Shown: positions 45,177 to 54,521, counted from the stretch's first letter. The stretch is 64,000 nt of DNA from Nitrosovibrio sp. Nv4 (GCF_900215485.1 NZ_OCMZ01000001.1:496001-560000); one strand, 5' to 3'. Notes: a model not told the origin generated them from the sequence alone. Numbers and translations are program-made.

Positions 45177-46655
45177 GTGCAAATGAGGCGCTTATCGATA
45201 CCACTGACGATAGCGGGACCGACAATAACAGGGCTGATACTGGCATTTCTGAACCTCGCTGCTTTTGCCGGAGATTTCGAGGATGGAATGCAGTTCGTTC
45301 TAAGCAAGGATTACGCCAGAGCTGCGGAATCTTTCAGAAGGGCTGCCGAGAACGGAAACGCGGATGCGCAATTCAATCTGGGAGTCCTGTACGCGAAAGG
45401 CCGCGGCGTCCCGCAGGACCATGAACAGGCGGCGAAATGGTATCGAAAGGCGGCTGAGCAGGGGGACGTTCCGGCGCAATCCATGTTGGGGTTCATGTAC
45501 CTAAAAGGCCAGGGGCTCGAGCAGGACTATCAGCAGGCCATGCTCTGGTATTTCAGGGCTGCGGACAAGGGATACGCAGTAGCACAGTACAATCTGGGTG
45601 TCATGTACGCAAAAGGCCAGGGGGTTGCCCATGACTATCAGCAGGCCCTCTCCTGGTATCTCAAAGCCGCGGAGCAGGGGCACGCGCCCGCTCAGGCTAT
45701 TCTCGGATTCATGTACCTGAAAGGCCAGGGAGTCGGACAGGATGATCGGCAAGCCGCATCCTGGTATCTCAAGGCTGCCGAGCAGGGATATGCCGACGCG
45801 CAATACGCACTTGGCGTACTGTATGCGAAAGGCCGCGGCGTTGAACAGAGCGATCAGCAGGCCGTGTCCTGGTATCGCAAAGCCGCCGAGCAAGGCAATG
45901 TGGACGCGCAGTTCAATCTCGGCGTCATGTACGCAGCTGGCGAAGGGATTACGCAGGACTATAAGCAGGCGGCCCACTGGTACCGGAAAGCCGCGGATCA
46001 GGGATATGCAAGGGCGCAATTCAAGCTTGGTGTTGCGTATGCCAAAGGCCGGGGGATAGAACAGGACGATTATGAAGCCGCATCCTGGTATCGCAAGGCG
46101 GGGGAACAGGGTTACGCGCCTGCGCAATTCAATCTCGGCGTCATGCATGCCACGGGCAAAGGCGCCATACAGGACGAACAGCAAGCGGTAACCTGGTATC
46201 GCAAGGCGGCTGAGCAGGGAGATCCTGATGCCCAATACAACCTGGGCGTAAGGTACGACGAAGGCCGCGGCGTTGAAAAGGACGAGCAGCAAGCGTTATC
46301 CTGGTATCGCAAGGCAGCCGAACAGGGATATGCGAGGGCGCAATACAGTTTAGGCGTGAAATATGACAATGGTCAGGGAGTGCCCCAGGATTACGCGCAG
46401 GCCTTGTCCTGGTATCGCAAGGCAGCCGAGCAGGGTCATCCCGGAGCACAAACGAATCTGGGAGTGCTATATTACAAGGGCAGTGGCGTTCCACAAGACT
46501 ATGTCGAAGCGGATAAGTGGTTCAACATTGCCAGCGCGGGGGATTATGAGGATGCGAAAGAGAACCGCGAGTTGATGGAAAAGTTGATGACGCCGGTGCA
46601 AATTGCCGATGCGCAGCGACAAGCGGAAGAGTGGGCAAGAGCGCATCAGAAGTAA
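45177..46655 (+). CDS. Exported Sel1-repeat protein (11 repeats)
   Basis: A signal peptide (about 1-31, ending AAFAGD) is followed by eleven 36-residue Sel1-like repeats, each with the pattern AQxxLGxxYxxGxGVxQDxxQAxxWYRKAAEQG, then a half repeat and a short helical tail. Such solenoids are protein-protein scaffolds, often periplasmic. Repeats 2 and 4 share the variant LGFMYLKGQG and are each followed by an LGVxYAKGxG unit, which suggests a two-repeat unit was duplicated. The start is GTG at 45177 or ATG at 45183; GGCGGA lies eight bases upstream of the GTG. Binding partner unknown. Confidence 0.92.
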   Translation: MQMRRLSIPLTIAGPTITGLILAFLNLAAFAGDFEDGMQFVLSKDYARAAESFRRAAENGNADAQFNLGVLYAKGRGVPQDHEQAAKWYRKAAEQGDVPAQSMLGFMYLKGQGLEQDYQQAMLWYFRAADKGYAVAQYNLGVMYAKGQGVAHDYQQALSWYLKAAEQGHAPAQAILGFMYLKGQGVGQDDRQAASWYLKAAEQGYADAQYALGVLYAKGRGVEQSDQQAVSWYRKAAEQGNVDAQFNLGVMYAAGEGITQDYKQAAHWYRKAADQGYARAQFKLGVAYAKGRGIEQDDYEAASWYRKAGEQGYAPAQFNLGVMHATGKGAIQDEQQAVTWYRKAAEQGDPDAQYNLGVRYDEGRGVEKDEQQALSWYRKAAEQGYARAQYSLGVKYDNGQGVPQDYAQALSWYRKAAEQGHPGAQTNLGVLYYKGSGVPQDYVEADKWFNIASAGDYEDAKENRELMEKLMTPVQIADAQRQAEEWARAHQK

Positions 46656-46683
46656 TGCGCTCATATAGGCTTATCGCCGAGCG

Positions 46684-46729
46684 GCGAGGCCGCCTGAAAG
46701 CCGCCTGAAAAACAGGTGGCTGGCCTCGC
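46684..46729 (+). other. Strong hairpin after the Sel1 gene
   Basis: GCGAGGCC (46684-46691) pairs with GGCCTCGC (46722-46729), and inside it AGCCGCCTG pairs imperfectly with CAGGTGGCT around AAAAA. A 10-base direct repeat (CGCCTGAAAG / CCGCCTGAAA) lies in the 5' arm. No T-run follows, so it is an atypical terminator or mRNA-stabilising structure. Confidence 0.5.
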
Positions 46730-46819
46730 AACAGGATACGAAAGGATAGCCGCCGGAAGATCAGGAAGAGTGGGAGTCAGGGAGAATCGAAGGCGAGACC
46801 AAATATGCCTGAAGCCGGA

Positions 46820-47002
46820 CTACTTGGACGATTGCGTACTGCGCTTCTCCTTGGCAATCGGGTTCTGCAGCGTATAGCCTTTTTCTTTCATCTTGTATCC
46901 CCCATAGGCGCCAGCTCCTCCCGCGACCACATACCAGCAACCCGAAAGCATCGGAAGCACGGCCAGAAGCATACCCAGGGAGACTATTCTCTTTATTCTC
47001 AT
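46820..47002 (-). CDS. Small lipoprotein
   Basis: From ATG at 47002 a 60-residue product: signal peptide, lipobox MLSGCWY (Cys near 21), a glycine-rich VVAGGAGAYGGYKMKEKGY and a basic tail. The glycine-zipper-like stretch resembles small outer-membrane lipoproteins of the YgdR/SlyB style, but I cannot name the family. GAAG lies seven bases upstream. The frame continues to 47035. Confidence 0.7.
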   Translation of the reverse strand: MRIKRIVSLGMLLAVLPMLSGCWYVVAGGAGAYGGYKMKEKGYTLQNPIAKEKRSTQSSK

Positions 47003-47222
47003 CACAATTCTTCTAATATAAAACAGGCAAAACAAAATAACCTGGAATTTATCCTGTACGACAGGGAGTTGTCAATTGCGTCATCCAGCACCCTGTTTCC
47101 CGTATGTGACTCGGCACGGCACGAGTCCGGAGAAAGATGGATCATGCGGCGTCAGAACCGGCGTCCCGACACCTTGGGCAAAAACGAATCAGAGGTCAGA
47201 TAAAATTTTGGAGGGAAATATC

Positions 47223-47684
47223 ATGGATGGAACATTAATCTCGATGGCATGGTTCAAGCGGGTGATCGTATTAGCCCTGTTCATGCTCCTTGCGGCGTGC
47301 CAGTCAGCGGAAACAAGACGGTTTGGGGGTATTCTTGGCGGCGTCGCCGGATCTGTTGGGGGAAGCTATCTTGGCAGCTATCTGGGCGGTGGGACCGCCG
47401 GCCGCATCATCGGCGCTGTCGCCGGCGGGGTTGGCGGATACTACCTCGGCTCCGAGATTGGAGGCCACCTTGGCCAGGACGATCAACGGCGAATGGCAGA
47501 GACATCGCAGCGGGCATACGAAACCAATCAAACGCAGACCTTCAGCAACACCGATAGTGGCGTGAAGGGCAAGGCCGAGGTCGTAGGAACGAGCGAGGAT
47601 CGCGAATGCAAGACGATCAGGCAAACCGTTGTGCTGAAAGATGGGAAGACGGTTACTGAGGATGTGAAGAGTTGCAAGGAGTAG
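47223..47684 (+). CDS. Glycine-zipper lipoprotein, 17 kDa surface antigen type
   Basis: From ATG at 47223 (GGAGGG upstream) a 153-residue outer-membrane lipoprotein. The lipobox is LLAACQS (Cys about 26). Next comes a long glycine zipper, GGILGGVAGSVGGSYLGSYLGGGTAG and IIGAVAGGVGGYYLGSEIGGHL, the hallmark of the rickettsial 17 kDa antigen/SlyB group. Then LGQDDQRRMAETSQRAYET and a C-terminal domain with CKTIRQTVVLKDGKTVTEDVKSCKE. Earlier in-frame codons are not signal-peptide-like. Confidence 0.85.
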   Translation: MDGTLISMAWFKRVIVLALFMLLAACQSAETRRFGGILGGVAGSVGGSYLGSYLGGGTAGRIIGAVAGGVGGYYLGSEIGGHLGQDDQRRMAETSQRAYETNQTQTFSNTDSGVKGKAEVVGTSEDRECKTIRQTVVLKDGKTVTEDVKSCKE

Positions 47685-47819
47685 GGTGGAGTGCCAGATG
47701 AGGTGGTTATTATCACATCGGATCGGCTAGTCGGCTTACCTCATTATGGCGAGAAAGTTCGATAAACTGTCCTGGCCCATATTTTCGCTTTGCTTGGGTG
47801 TGTTCAGTTGACCTGGATA

Positions 47820-48476
47820 TCAGGCTCCATACCAAAGCACTGCTATGAAATGGCACGCAGTACCTGCTATAACAAACAGATGCCAGATCAGGTGGCCATA
47901 AAGTAGCCGCGAATCGGTTGCGAAAAAGATTACGCCGATGGTATAAGACAGGCCTCCCGCCACCAGCCAGGACATCCCCACTGCTGGCATCCTGGTAGAT
48001 AACGGTTCGATTGCAATCAGGACAAGCCACCCCATCAATAGATAAAGACTGGTCGAAAATATAGGATGTGGCCTCTTGCTGAATACCTTCAGTGCCACAC
48101 CAGCTATGGCAAGAGACCAAACAACTCCGAAAAGTGTCCAGCCCCATGCGCCACGCAGTACCCCAAGCGTAAATGGTGTATAGGTGCCAGCGATAAGAAG
48201 AAAGATCGCGGAATGCTCGAAAACCCGAAAAACTCGCTTGGTCTTACCGGCCGGGAAGGCATGGTAGAGGGTAGAAGAAAGGTAAAGAAGTATCGTGGTT
48301 GCCGAGAAGAGGCATGTGCCGATAAGGAAGGCAGTATCCCCGTGCCTTGCGGCATGCGTGATGAGGAATGGGCTTCCTACAAATGCGGCAACCAGCGCTA
48401 TGCCGTGGCTGATGCTGTTCGCGATTTCTTCCGCTCGCGACTGCTCACGCATAGGGCCAGCAAGCAAAATGCGCAT
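47820..48476 (-). CDS. Hemolysin III family membrane protein
   Basis: Seven-helix membrane protein of the HlyIII/TrhA (PAQR) family; function in bacteria is membrane energetics or lipid-related and not settled. The family motifs are present: AEEIANSISHGIALVAA at the N-terminus, LYLSSTLYHAFP, FRVFEHSAIFLLIAGTYTPF and the C-terminal GHLIWHLFVIAGTACHFIAV with its conserved histidines. Length 218. ATG is preceded by GGGAG at six bases. Confidence 0.93.
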   Translation of the reverse strand: MRILLAGPMREQSRAEEIANSISHGIALVAAFVGSPFLITHAARHGDTAFLIGTCLFSATTILLYLSSTLYHAFPAGKTKRVFRVFEHSAIFLLIAGTYTPFTLGVLRGAWGWTLFGVVWSLAIAGVALKVFSKRPHPIFSTSLYLLMGWLVLIAIEPLSTRMPAVGMSWLVAGGLSYTIGVIFFATDSRLLYGHLIWHLFVIAGTACHFIAVLWYGA

Positions 48477-48855
48477 GCCAGCTCCCTTCTGTTACACGGT
48501 TTCAGCAACGTCCTAAATTCTGACGTATTAAGATTTTACCCAAGGTTGACACTCTTGACACGCAATTGGCTTTGCATCGTCTGGGGCTTGGAGTTTGTTG
48601 GTGACGTGAAAATCAGGGGGAGAGGGGTAGCTTTCTTCTTATTTTTATCTGCTTCTGTATCTGGAAGCGTCACCGTTACGTCACCCGTTACCGTAACGTT
48701 ACCTCACCCAGGTGGCAAGGCTTTTCTGTTGTCTGTGCAACTTTGGTGTAATCGCGGCAGGCAGGCGGCAAGATTCCCTGCTTAATGCAATCCACGATAC
48801 TAATATTCAATATCAATCTATCTGCGCGACTCGTCAAACCATTGTGGAGGTGCAC
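48477..48855. other. Intergenic region before the orphan 200-aa gene
   Basis: A divergent upstream region of 379 bases with no gene. Its notable content is the GTNAC pentamer cluster at 48669-48703, listed separately. Confidence 0.5.
48669..48703. repeat. Cluster of six GTNAC pentamers
   Basis: Within 35 bases there are GTCAC, GTTAC, GTCAC, GTTAC, GTAAC and GTTAC, starting at 48669, 48675, 48680, 48687, 48693 and 48698. The set includes a perfect 10-bp palindrome GTAACGTTAC (48693-48702) and GTTAC-C-GTAAC (48687-48697). It could be a multi-site operator for the gene at 48856, about 150 bases downstream. Confidence 0.55.
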
Positions 48856-49458
48856 ATGAACGCACATTCTGATTCAGCGGCACAGGCAGACCCTCCTCGG
48901 TCTTATTTGACCTTTCAGGATATTCTGGAAACGGTGAGCCATGAACCGGGACAAGGCCGCCTGCTTGAGCAAATCGAAAAAATTGTAAGGGTCCAGCAGC
49001 GGGAACGCTTGCATGTCGTTCTGTCGCAAATCGCGGAAGACCAACTCCTGCCTGTGCAGGTCCTGCTCGAGCGCGATCTGCCACAGAAGGGAAAATGCAA
49101 TTCGGCCTATAATCGCTTCATGATTCCATCCTGGAAAAAATACGACGACATTTATTGGCAATCGCTAATCGACTATATGATCCTCGCGCTTCGTACATTC
49201 AAGGAAATCCACTTCTGCGCCAATCGTGGGAAGCTGGTGCTGCATTATTTTGATATTCCCGGTGGGACGCCACGGATTCAGGATGTTATCCGAAAACTGG
49301 TCTGGCTGATCGATAATGGTCATTTGTCCGTCGACTTTACGCGATCCCGGTGGATGGAAAACTGGCGTCATACTGTGGCGAGCATGAGCCGCGAGGAAGT
49401 ATTGACGGCTGCCGGCATCCTCGAGATCGTCCCTAAACTGTTGCTAAAGCCAGACTAG
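48856..49458 (+). CDS. Hypothetical protein (200 aa)
   Basis: From ATG at 48856, with GGAGG five bases upstream, a 200-residue soluble, mostly helical protein with no signal peptide. I do not recognise a family. Visible parts are a helical LTFQDILETVSHEPGQGRLLEQIEKIVRVQQRERL, a charged central part with SWKKYDDIYWQSLIDYMILALRTFKE, and a C-terminal EEVLTAAGILEIVPKLLLKP. The strong ribosome-binding site and good codon structure support it as a real gene. The frame is open upstream to 48712, but without a site. Confidence 0.75.
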   Translation: MNAHSDSAAQADPPRSYLTFQDILETVSHEPGQGRLLEQIEKIVRVQQRERLHVVLSQIAEDQLLPVQVLLERDLPQKGKCNSAYNRFMIPSWKKYDDIYWQSLIDYMILALRTFKEIHFCANRGKLVLHYFDIPGGTPRIQDVIRKLVWLIDNGHLSVDFTRSRWMENWRHTVASMSREEVLTAAGILEIVPKLLLKPD

Positions 49459-49564
49459 ATGACCCAAGTCAGGATCTTTACACAGAGCACGTCAACTGGA
49501 GAACACGGCACTTGAGAGAATGTAGAGATAACTCAGGAAGCCGCGGTTCCGGCTGAGTCTTGAT

Positions 49565-49640
49565 TGGCGCCCTGAACACGAATCGAACGTGTGACCTACC
49601 CCTTAGGAGGGGGTTGCTCTATCCACTGAGCTACCAGGGC
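49565..49640 (-). tRNA. tRNA-Arg (anticodon CCT)
   Basis: On the minus strand the acceptor GCCCTGG pairs with TCAGGGC (one G-T). The D arm is GCTC/GAGC, the anticodon stem ACCCC/GGGGT holds loop CTCCTAA (anticodon CCT, codon AGG), and the T arm is ACACG-TTCGATT-CGTGT. Discriminator G and CCA are encoded. Confidence 0.95.
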
Positions 49641-49671
49641 CGTGGCTGCATTTTACGCTAATATTCGGGTT

Positions 49672-50934
49672 ATGGATAAACCCGGCTCCCCACCTCCAAG
49701 CAATCCTGACAGCGGCTCCGCTGATCAAAGAAAACACGAAAAACTGCCGCGTACCGTCATCGTTCTCGGCCTGGTCAGTTTCTTCAACGATTTCGCTTCC
49801 GATATCGTCATTCCGCTTATTCCGATATTACTGGCGACTGTGCTGACCGCGGGGCCGGTGGCGCTGGGTTTGATCGAGGGTGTTGCCGATGCAATAGCGA
49901 GCCTGCTCAAGCTGTGGTCGGGGCGGCATTCGGACGTCATGAGCGGGCGGCGCAAAGGGCTGGCGGTGACTGGCTATACACTTTCCAACATTGCCCGGCC
50001 CTTACTTGGGCTGGCGGGTTCCTGGCCAATGATTCTGGTATTGCGCAGTATCGACCGCGTCGGCAAGGGCCTTCGCAGTGCGCCGCGCGATGCACTGGTG
50101 GCGGATGCGACACCACCCGGAATGCACGGCTATGCGTTTGGTTATCACCGGGCCATGGATAATGGCGGGGCGGTGGCGGGAAGTCTGGCCGCGGCAGCTG
50201 TGCTGGCATGGTCGGGCCTGAGCCTGACCGAGGTGATTCTGTGGTCAGCGGTTCCGGGCTTTGTCGCGGTGCTGCTGCTGGGGGTGGGTGTGCAGGATGA
50301 AAAAGCTTCCGCCAATTATCCTGCTGCTTCTGCTCCCGTAGTACTGCCGCCTTTGCGCTGGTCCGTATTATCCTTGCCGATGCGGCGCTACCTTCTGGTG
50401 CTGATGCTATTCACATTTGCCCGCGCTTCGGAGACTTTTATCCTGCTGCTGGGGCACCAATTGGGTGTGGGCACAGTCGAATTATTATTACTGTGGTCGG
50501 CGTTGAATCTTTGCAAAGCCGCCACTTCCACTTGGGGCGGGCAACTGGCTGATAGCCTGGGGCGCGGGACGCTGATGCTGATCGGCTGGACGACATTCTC
50601 GCTCTCGTTCCTGATGCTTGGCATGGTTGAGTATGGTGCGGGGCTGTGGGCAGTAAGCATTTTTTATGGCCTTTGTGCGGGCATGAGCGAAGGGGCAGAG
50701 CGAGCCATTATCAGCGATTACGCAGCCCCTCGCGAGAGAGGAACCGCTTTCGGCTGGTATCATCTGATGGTAGGCATTGCAGCGATTCCTGCGGGATTGC
50801 TGTTCGGATCGATCTGGCAGCTCCAAAGCGCGGCGATGGCGTTCTTTTTTGCAGGTGGGTTGGCAGCTTGCGCGGCGCTGTTGTTGCGAGTGTGGGCTTG
50901 GCCAGTCAGGAAATTGAATGTGGTGGATAGATGA
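49672..50934 (+). CDS. MFS transporter
   Basis: About 12 membrane spans in 420 residues. The first span follows a hydrophilic N-terminus and contains VLGLVSFFNDFASDIVIPLIPILL; the loop 2-3 motif appears as GRHSDVMSGRRKGLAVTGY, and RVGKGLRSAPRDALVADATPP matches the bacterial MFS subgroup annotated as drug or sugar efflux. Substrate unknown. ATG at 49672 is preferred; a GTG at 49642 is in frame next to the tRNA gene. The gene is divergent from tRNA-Arg. Confidence 0.88.
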   Translation: MDKPGSPPPSNPDSGSADQRKHEKLPRTVIVLGLVSFFNDFASDIVIPLIPILLATVLTAGPVALGLIEGVADAIASLLKLWSGRHSDVMSGRRKGLAVTGYTLSNIARPLLGLAGSWPMILVLRSIDRVGKGLRSAPRDALVADATPPGMHGYAFGYHRAMDNGGAVAGSLAAAAVLAWSGLSLTEVILWSAVPGFVAVLLLGVGVQDEKASANYPAASAPVVLPPLRWSVLSLPMRRYLLVLMLFTFARASETFILLLGHQLGVGTVELLLLWSALNLCKAATSTWGGQLADSLGRGTLMLIGWTTFSLSFLMLGMVEYGAGLWAVSIFYGLCAGMSEGAERAIISDYAAPRERGTAFGWYHLMVGIAAIPAGLLFGSIWQLQSAAMAFFFAGGLAACAALLLRVWAWPVRKLNVVDR

Positions 50935-50974
50935 AAGGATAGGAATTGGAGATGGTCTGTATTTTAGAGGAAAC

Positions 50975-51006
50975 GATGGGTTTCGCTCCCGCTTCACCCA
51001 TCCTAC
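50975..51006 (+). repeat. REP sequence, left copy
   Basis: A 32-base sequence from GATGGGTTTCGC to CACCCATCCTAC, itself an imperfect hairpin (GATGGGT/ACCCATC). It is the exact reverse complement of 51100-51131. Confidence 0.9.
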
Positions 51007-51027
51007 AAAAGCTACCACAGCGCTAAC

Positions 51028-51063
51028 AGGAGCGGTTCCACAGTAAGTTTCATAACCGCTCCT
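51028..51063. repeat. Inner inverted repeat between the REP pair
   Basis: AGGAGCGGTT (51028-51037) and AACCGCTCCT (51054-51063) form a perfect 10-bp stem inside the large REP inverted repeat. Confidence 0.8.
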
Positions 51064-51099
51064 ATGAACTCTAACTGAAAGTGGGAGCGACAGTTTTGC

Positions 51100-51131
51100 G
51101 TAGGATGGGTGAAGCGGGAGCGAAACCCATC
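51100..51131 (-). repeat. REP sequence, inverted copy
   Basis: Exact 32-base inverted copy of the left REP, ending 28 bases before the RAYT start codon. Confidence 0.9.
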
Positions 51132-51159
51132 AAGACCAGGCAATACGACATATTGATCC

Positions 51160-51663
51160 ATGACCGAATACCGGCGCAATTTCGTCAAAGGTGGTAGCTA
51201 TTTTTTTACAGTGGCGCTGGCAGATCGAAGCCAGCGTCTGCTGGTGGATCACGTCGATAGCCTACGCCAAGCGTTTCGCCACGTTAAAGTCTTATACCCC
51301 TTCAGCCTTGACGCGATCGTAGTTCTGCCCGAGCACTTGCATTGTATCTGGACGTTACTGCGCGAAGATGCTAATTATCCCGAACGCTGGCGGCGCATCA
51401 AAGCTGCGTTCTCGCGCAGTTTGGCGAATAGTAATTCTCGCTCTCACAGCAAAATGCTGAAGGGTGAACGCGGCGTTTGGCAGCGCCGTTATTGGGAGCA
51501 TACGTTGCGGGACGAGGGAGATTGGCAACGTCACATGGATTATATTCATTACAATCCGGTCAAACAACGGCTTGTAAAGCAGGTTGCGGATTGGAAGTAT
51601 TCAACGTTTCATCCTTACGTTGAAGGTGGCATGTATCCTGAGAACCTGGGGTGGAAATGGTGA
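51160..51663 (+). CDS. REP-associated tyrosine transposase (RAYT)
   Basis: IS200/IS605-like HUH nuclease of 167 residues, related to TnpA(REP). The metal-binding HUH motif is in VVLPEHLHCIW (about 54-64; His-Leu-His) and the catalytic tyrosine is in MDYIHYNPVKQRL (about 126-138). WRRIKAAFSRSL and GVWQRRYWEHTLRDEGDW are also RAYT hallmarks. It appears intact. Members cleave and mobilise REP hairpins, three of which flank the gene. Confidence 0.93.
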   Translation: MTEYRRNFVKGGSYFFTVALADRSQRLLVDHVDSLRQAFRHVKVLYPFSLDAIVVLPEHLHCIWTLLREDANYPERWRRIKAAFSRSLANSNSRSHSKMLKGERGVWQRRYWEHTLRDEGDWQRHMDYIHYNPVKQRLVKQVADWKYSTFHPYVEGGMYPENLGWKW

Positions 51664-51711
51664 GACAGGCGAGGGAAAATTCGGTGAGGTGTGAATGATG
51701 GGTTGCGATTT

Positions 51712-51742
51712 GATGGGTTGCGCTTCGCTCCACCCATCCTAC
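51712..51742 (+). repeat. REP sequence, downstream copy
   Basis: A 31-base sequence GATGGGTTGCGCTTCG to CACCCATCCTAC, a close relative of the upstream REPs. A partial copy (GATGGGTTGCGATTT) sits just before it at about 51697. Confidence 0.85.
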
Positions 51743-51759
51743 AAAGATAGAGGGGTGTT

Positions 51760-52293
51760 ATGAAATCACTGAAAATGTTTGCAGTATTGATGGCGATGGT
51801 TCTGTTGTTCTCGAGTCATGCGGTACGTGCCGAGGCGCCTGCGCTCAAGGTAGGTCAGCCGGCGCCGGATTTCAGCCTTCCCGATCAGGACGGCAAAACA
51901 CGTAAGCTGGTGGATTTTCGGGGCCAGTGGCTGGCGTTGTATTTCTATGTCAAGGATGACACGCCGGGCTGCACCGAACAGGCCTGTAAATTTCGTGACG
52001 ATATCGGCGAGCTTAAAGACCTGGGTGCGCGGGTGGTTGGGGTGAGTGTGGATGATGCCGAGAGTCATGCAAGTTTCGCCAAAAAATATAATCTTCCGTT
52101 CCCGCTTCTGGCGGATAGCAAGGGCGAAATGGCCGCGCGATATGGTTCGCTTCGGGGTGACGGCAGTATGGCCAAGCGCAACACTTTTCTGATCGACCCG
52201 GAAGGCAGGATCGCCAGAATTTATCTATCGGCCAGCACTTCGCGCAACTCTGCTCAAGTAATCGAGGATTTGAAAAAGCTGAAAGGTTCGTAA
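51760..52293 (+). CDS. Exported Bcp/PrxQ-type peroxiredoxin
   Basis: Thiol peroxidase that reduces hydroperoxides. A signal peptide (hydrophobic to about residue 20, ending AVRAEA) indicates export, unlike cytoplasmic Bcp. The fold follows: VGQPAPDFSLPDQDGKTRKL, peroxidatic Cys71 in DDTPGCTEQAC and resolving Cys76 five residues on, the atypical two-Cys PrxQ arrangement; FPLLADSKGEMAARYG and RNTFLIDPEGRI. Length 177. Confidence 0.92.
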   Translation: MKSLKMFAVLMAMVLLFSSHAVRAEAPALKVGQPAPDFSLPDQDGKTRKLVDFRGQWLALYFYVKDDTPGCTEQACKFRDDIGELKDLGARVVGVSVDDAESHASFAKKYNLPFPLLADSKGEMAARYGSLRGDGSMAKRNTFLIDPEGRIARIYLSASTSRNSAQVIEDLKKLKGS

Positions 52294-52437
52294 TCCTGGA
52301 GATTCATAAAACCGGCTTGTCACTTTTGACGTTGCAAAACTTCCCAGTGCAATTTACCGACTATCGGCCATACTTATAGAGGAATGAATCCGCGGGTTGC
52401 GGCAAATGGCGGCAAGGGACATAGGAGATAATCCATC

Positions 52438-52833
52438 ATGGCAAAACTGAGCGAAGACCAATTAGCGCAACTGAAAGAAATGCTGCAGCGCCGGTATCTG
52501 GAATTGCGGGAAGAAGTCCGAGGGGAACTGGAACGCTCGGGAGATCAGCGTTATGCCGATCTGGCGGGCAGCGTGGCTGATCCGGGCGATGAGTCGGTGG
52601 CTGACATGTTAGTGGACGTGGACGCTGCGCTTGTAGACCGTCAGGTAAACGAGATGCGAGGGGTGGAAGTTACGCTGAGGCGGTTGGCGGAACTGGATTT
52701 CGGTGATTGTATCGAGTGCGGCGGTGAAATTGGCTTCGAACGCTTGATGGTCCTTCCCACCGCTGAAAGATGTGTGCGTTGTCAGGAATTGCATGAGAAA
52801 ACCTATTCTCACGAGCCGAACCCAACCCTTTAG
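52438..52833 (+). CDS. DksA/TraR-family zinc-finger protein
   Basis: A 131-residue coiled-coil protein with a C4 zinc finger (Cys91, 94, 112, 115: CIEC and CVRC), as in DksA/TraR proteins that bind the RNA polymerase secondary channel and modify transcription with ppGpp. Helices about 5-35 and 60-90 would form the coiled coil. It is shorter than DksA (151), so it is a DksA-like paralogue; whether it answers to ppGpp is unknown. Confidence 0.88.
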   Translation: MAKLSEDQLAQLKEMLQRRYLELREEVRGELERSGDQRYADLAGSVADPGDESVADMLVDVDAALVDRQVNEMRGVEVTLRRLAELDFGDCIECGGEIGFERLMVLPTAERCVRCQELHEKTYSHEPNPTL

Positions 52834-52920
52834 CCGGGAAGCACCGGGATGAGCTTTTTTAGCCCCGCATCTTTGCTCACGAATCTTCCCAAAAGATTGT
52901 TGCCGTGCAATTCGTGCTTT

Positions 52921-53526
52921 TCAGAAATGTTCCGTTTTTTGCAATACCGAAACCTTGAGCAGCGCGAGCACTGCGCCGCTGCCTCCATCTTCGGGCCTGG
53001 CCTGACAGAAAGCCAGCACATCATCTCGTTGCGAGAGCCAACTTCCAATTCTGGCTTTTAAAACCGGTTCGTGATTCCTGGAGCTGAGCCCTTTGCCATG
53101 TATCACCCGTACACAACGGAAGCCCCGATTCCGGCTGGCATCCAGAAAAAACACCAGTTGCTGCCGCGCTTCGTCACGTGTGAATCCGTGCAAGTCAAGT
53201 TCAGCCTGAATTTTCCAGTAGCCGCGTCGAAGCCGCCGCAAAGTCTGGCGCGACAGGCCAGGACGTAGAAATGATCCTTCATCGCCTGTTGCCATCTCCG
53301 ACGGGACATGGTCGGAGAGTGAATCCTCCGACCCGGGTTGTCTGTCATCTTGAGCCTGGCGCGGAATTGGCTGGGGATGCCTGCCTGTGAGGACGACTTT
53401 ACCGGACGCAGCCAGCGGCGCAACGTCCCGAACCGCACTGCGGAACAAGACAGCGTCGTCGTCGATCTTCGGTTCCGTTTTCGGTGGAACCGCATAACCC
53501 ATTGCGGGCTTGTCCGGCCGTTTCAT
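52921..53526 (-). CDS. Smr-domain protein
   Basis: A 201-residue protein with a low-complexity N-terminal half and a C-terminal Smr domain (about 100-201): QAELDLHGFTRDEARQQLVFFL with LDLHG, VRVIHGKGLSSRN with the HGKG motif, and VLALLKV. Smr domains act as nicking endonucleases or RNases; here the target is unknown. Such stand-alone Smr proteins (SmrA/YdaL-like) are common in Proteobacteria. Confidence 0.88.
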   Translation of the reverse strand: MKRPDKPAMGYAVPPKTEPKIDDDAVLFRSAVRDVAPLAASGKVVLTGRHPQPIPRQAQDDRQPGSEDSLSDHVPSEMATGDEGSFLRPGLSRQTLRRLRRGYWKIQAELDLHGFTRDEARQQLVFFLDASRNRGFRCVRVIHGKGLSSRNHEPVLKARIGSWLSQRDDVLAFCQARPEDGGSGAVLALLKVSVLQKTEHF

Positions 53527-53561
53527 ACGAACTTCTCAAACTGTAGTTGCTCAATCGCTGC

Positions 53562-54521
<960 letters not shown>

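Larger units (their letters stand above)
50975..51742. mobile_element. REP/RAYT element
   Basis: A REP-associated tyrosine transposase gene (51160-51663) is flanked by three REP-type palindromes: an inverted pair upstream (50975-51006 and 51100-51131) and one downstream (51712-51742). This is the usual composition of a REPtron, in which the transposase recognises REP hairpins. It lies between an MFS gene and a peroxiredoxin gene. Confidence 0.85.

Noticed and set aside
45501-46292. 263-codon frame antisense to the Sel1 gene
   Set aside because: Its repeats are only the mirror of the 108-bp Sel1 repeats; no start signal or family.
45355-46520. Regular 108-bp repeats as a CRISPR-like array
   Set aside because: Period and variation follow codons of Sel1 repeats; there are no spacers and no cas genes.
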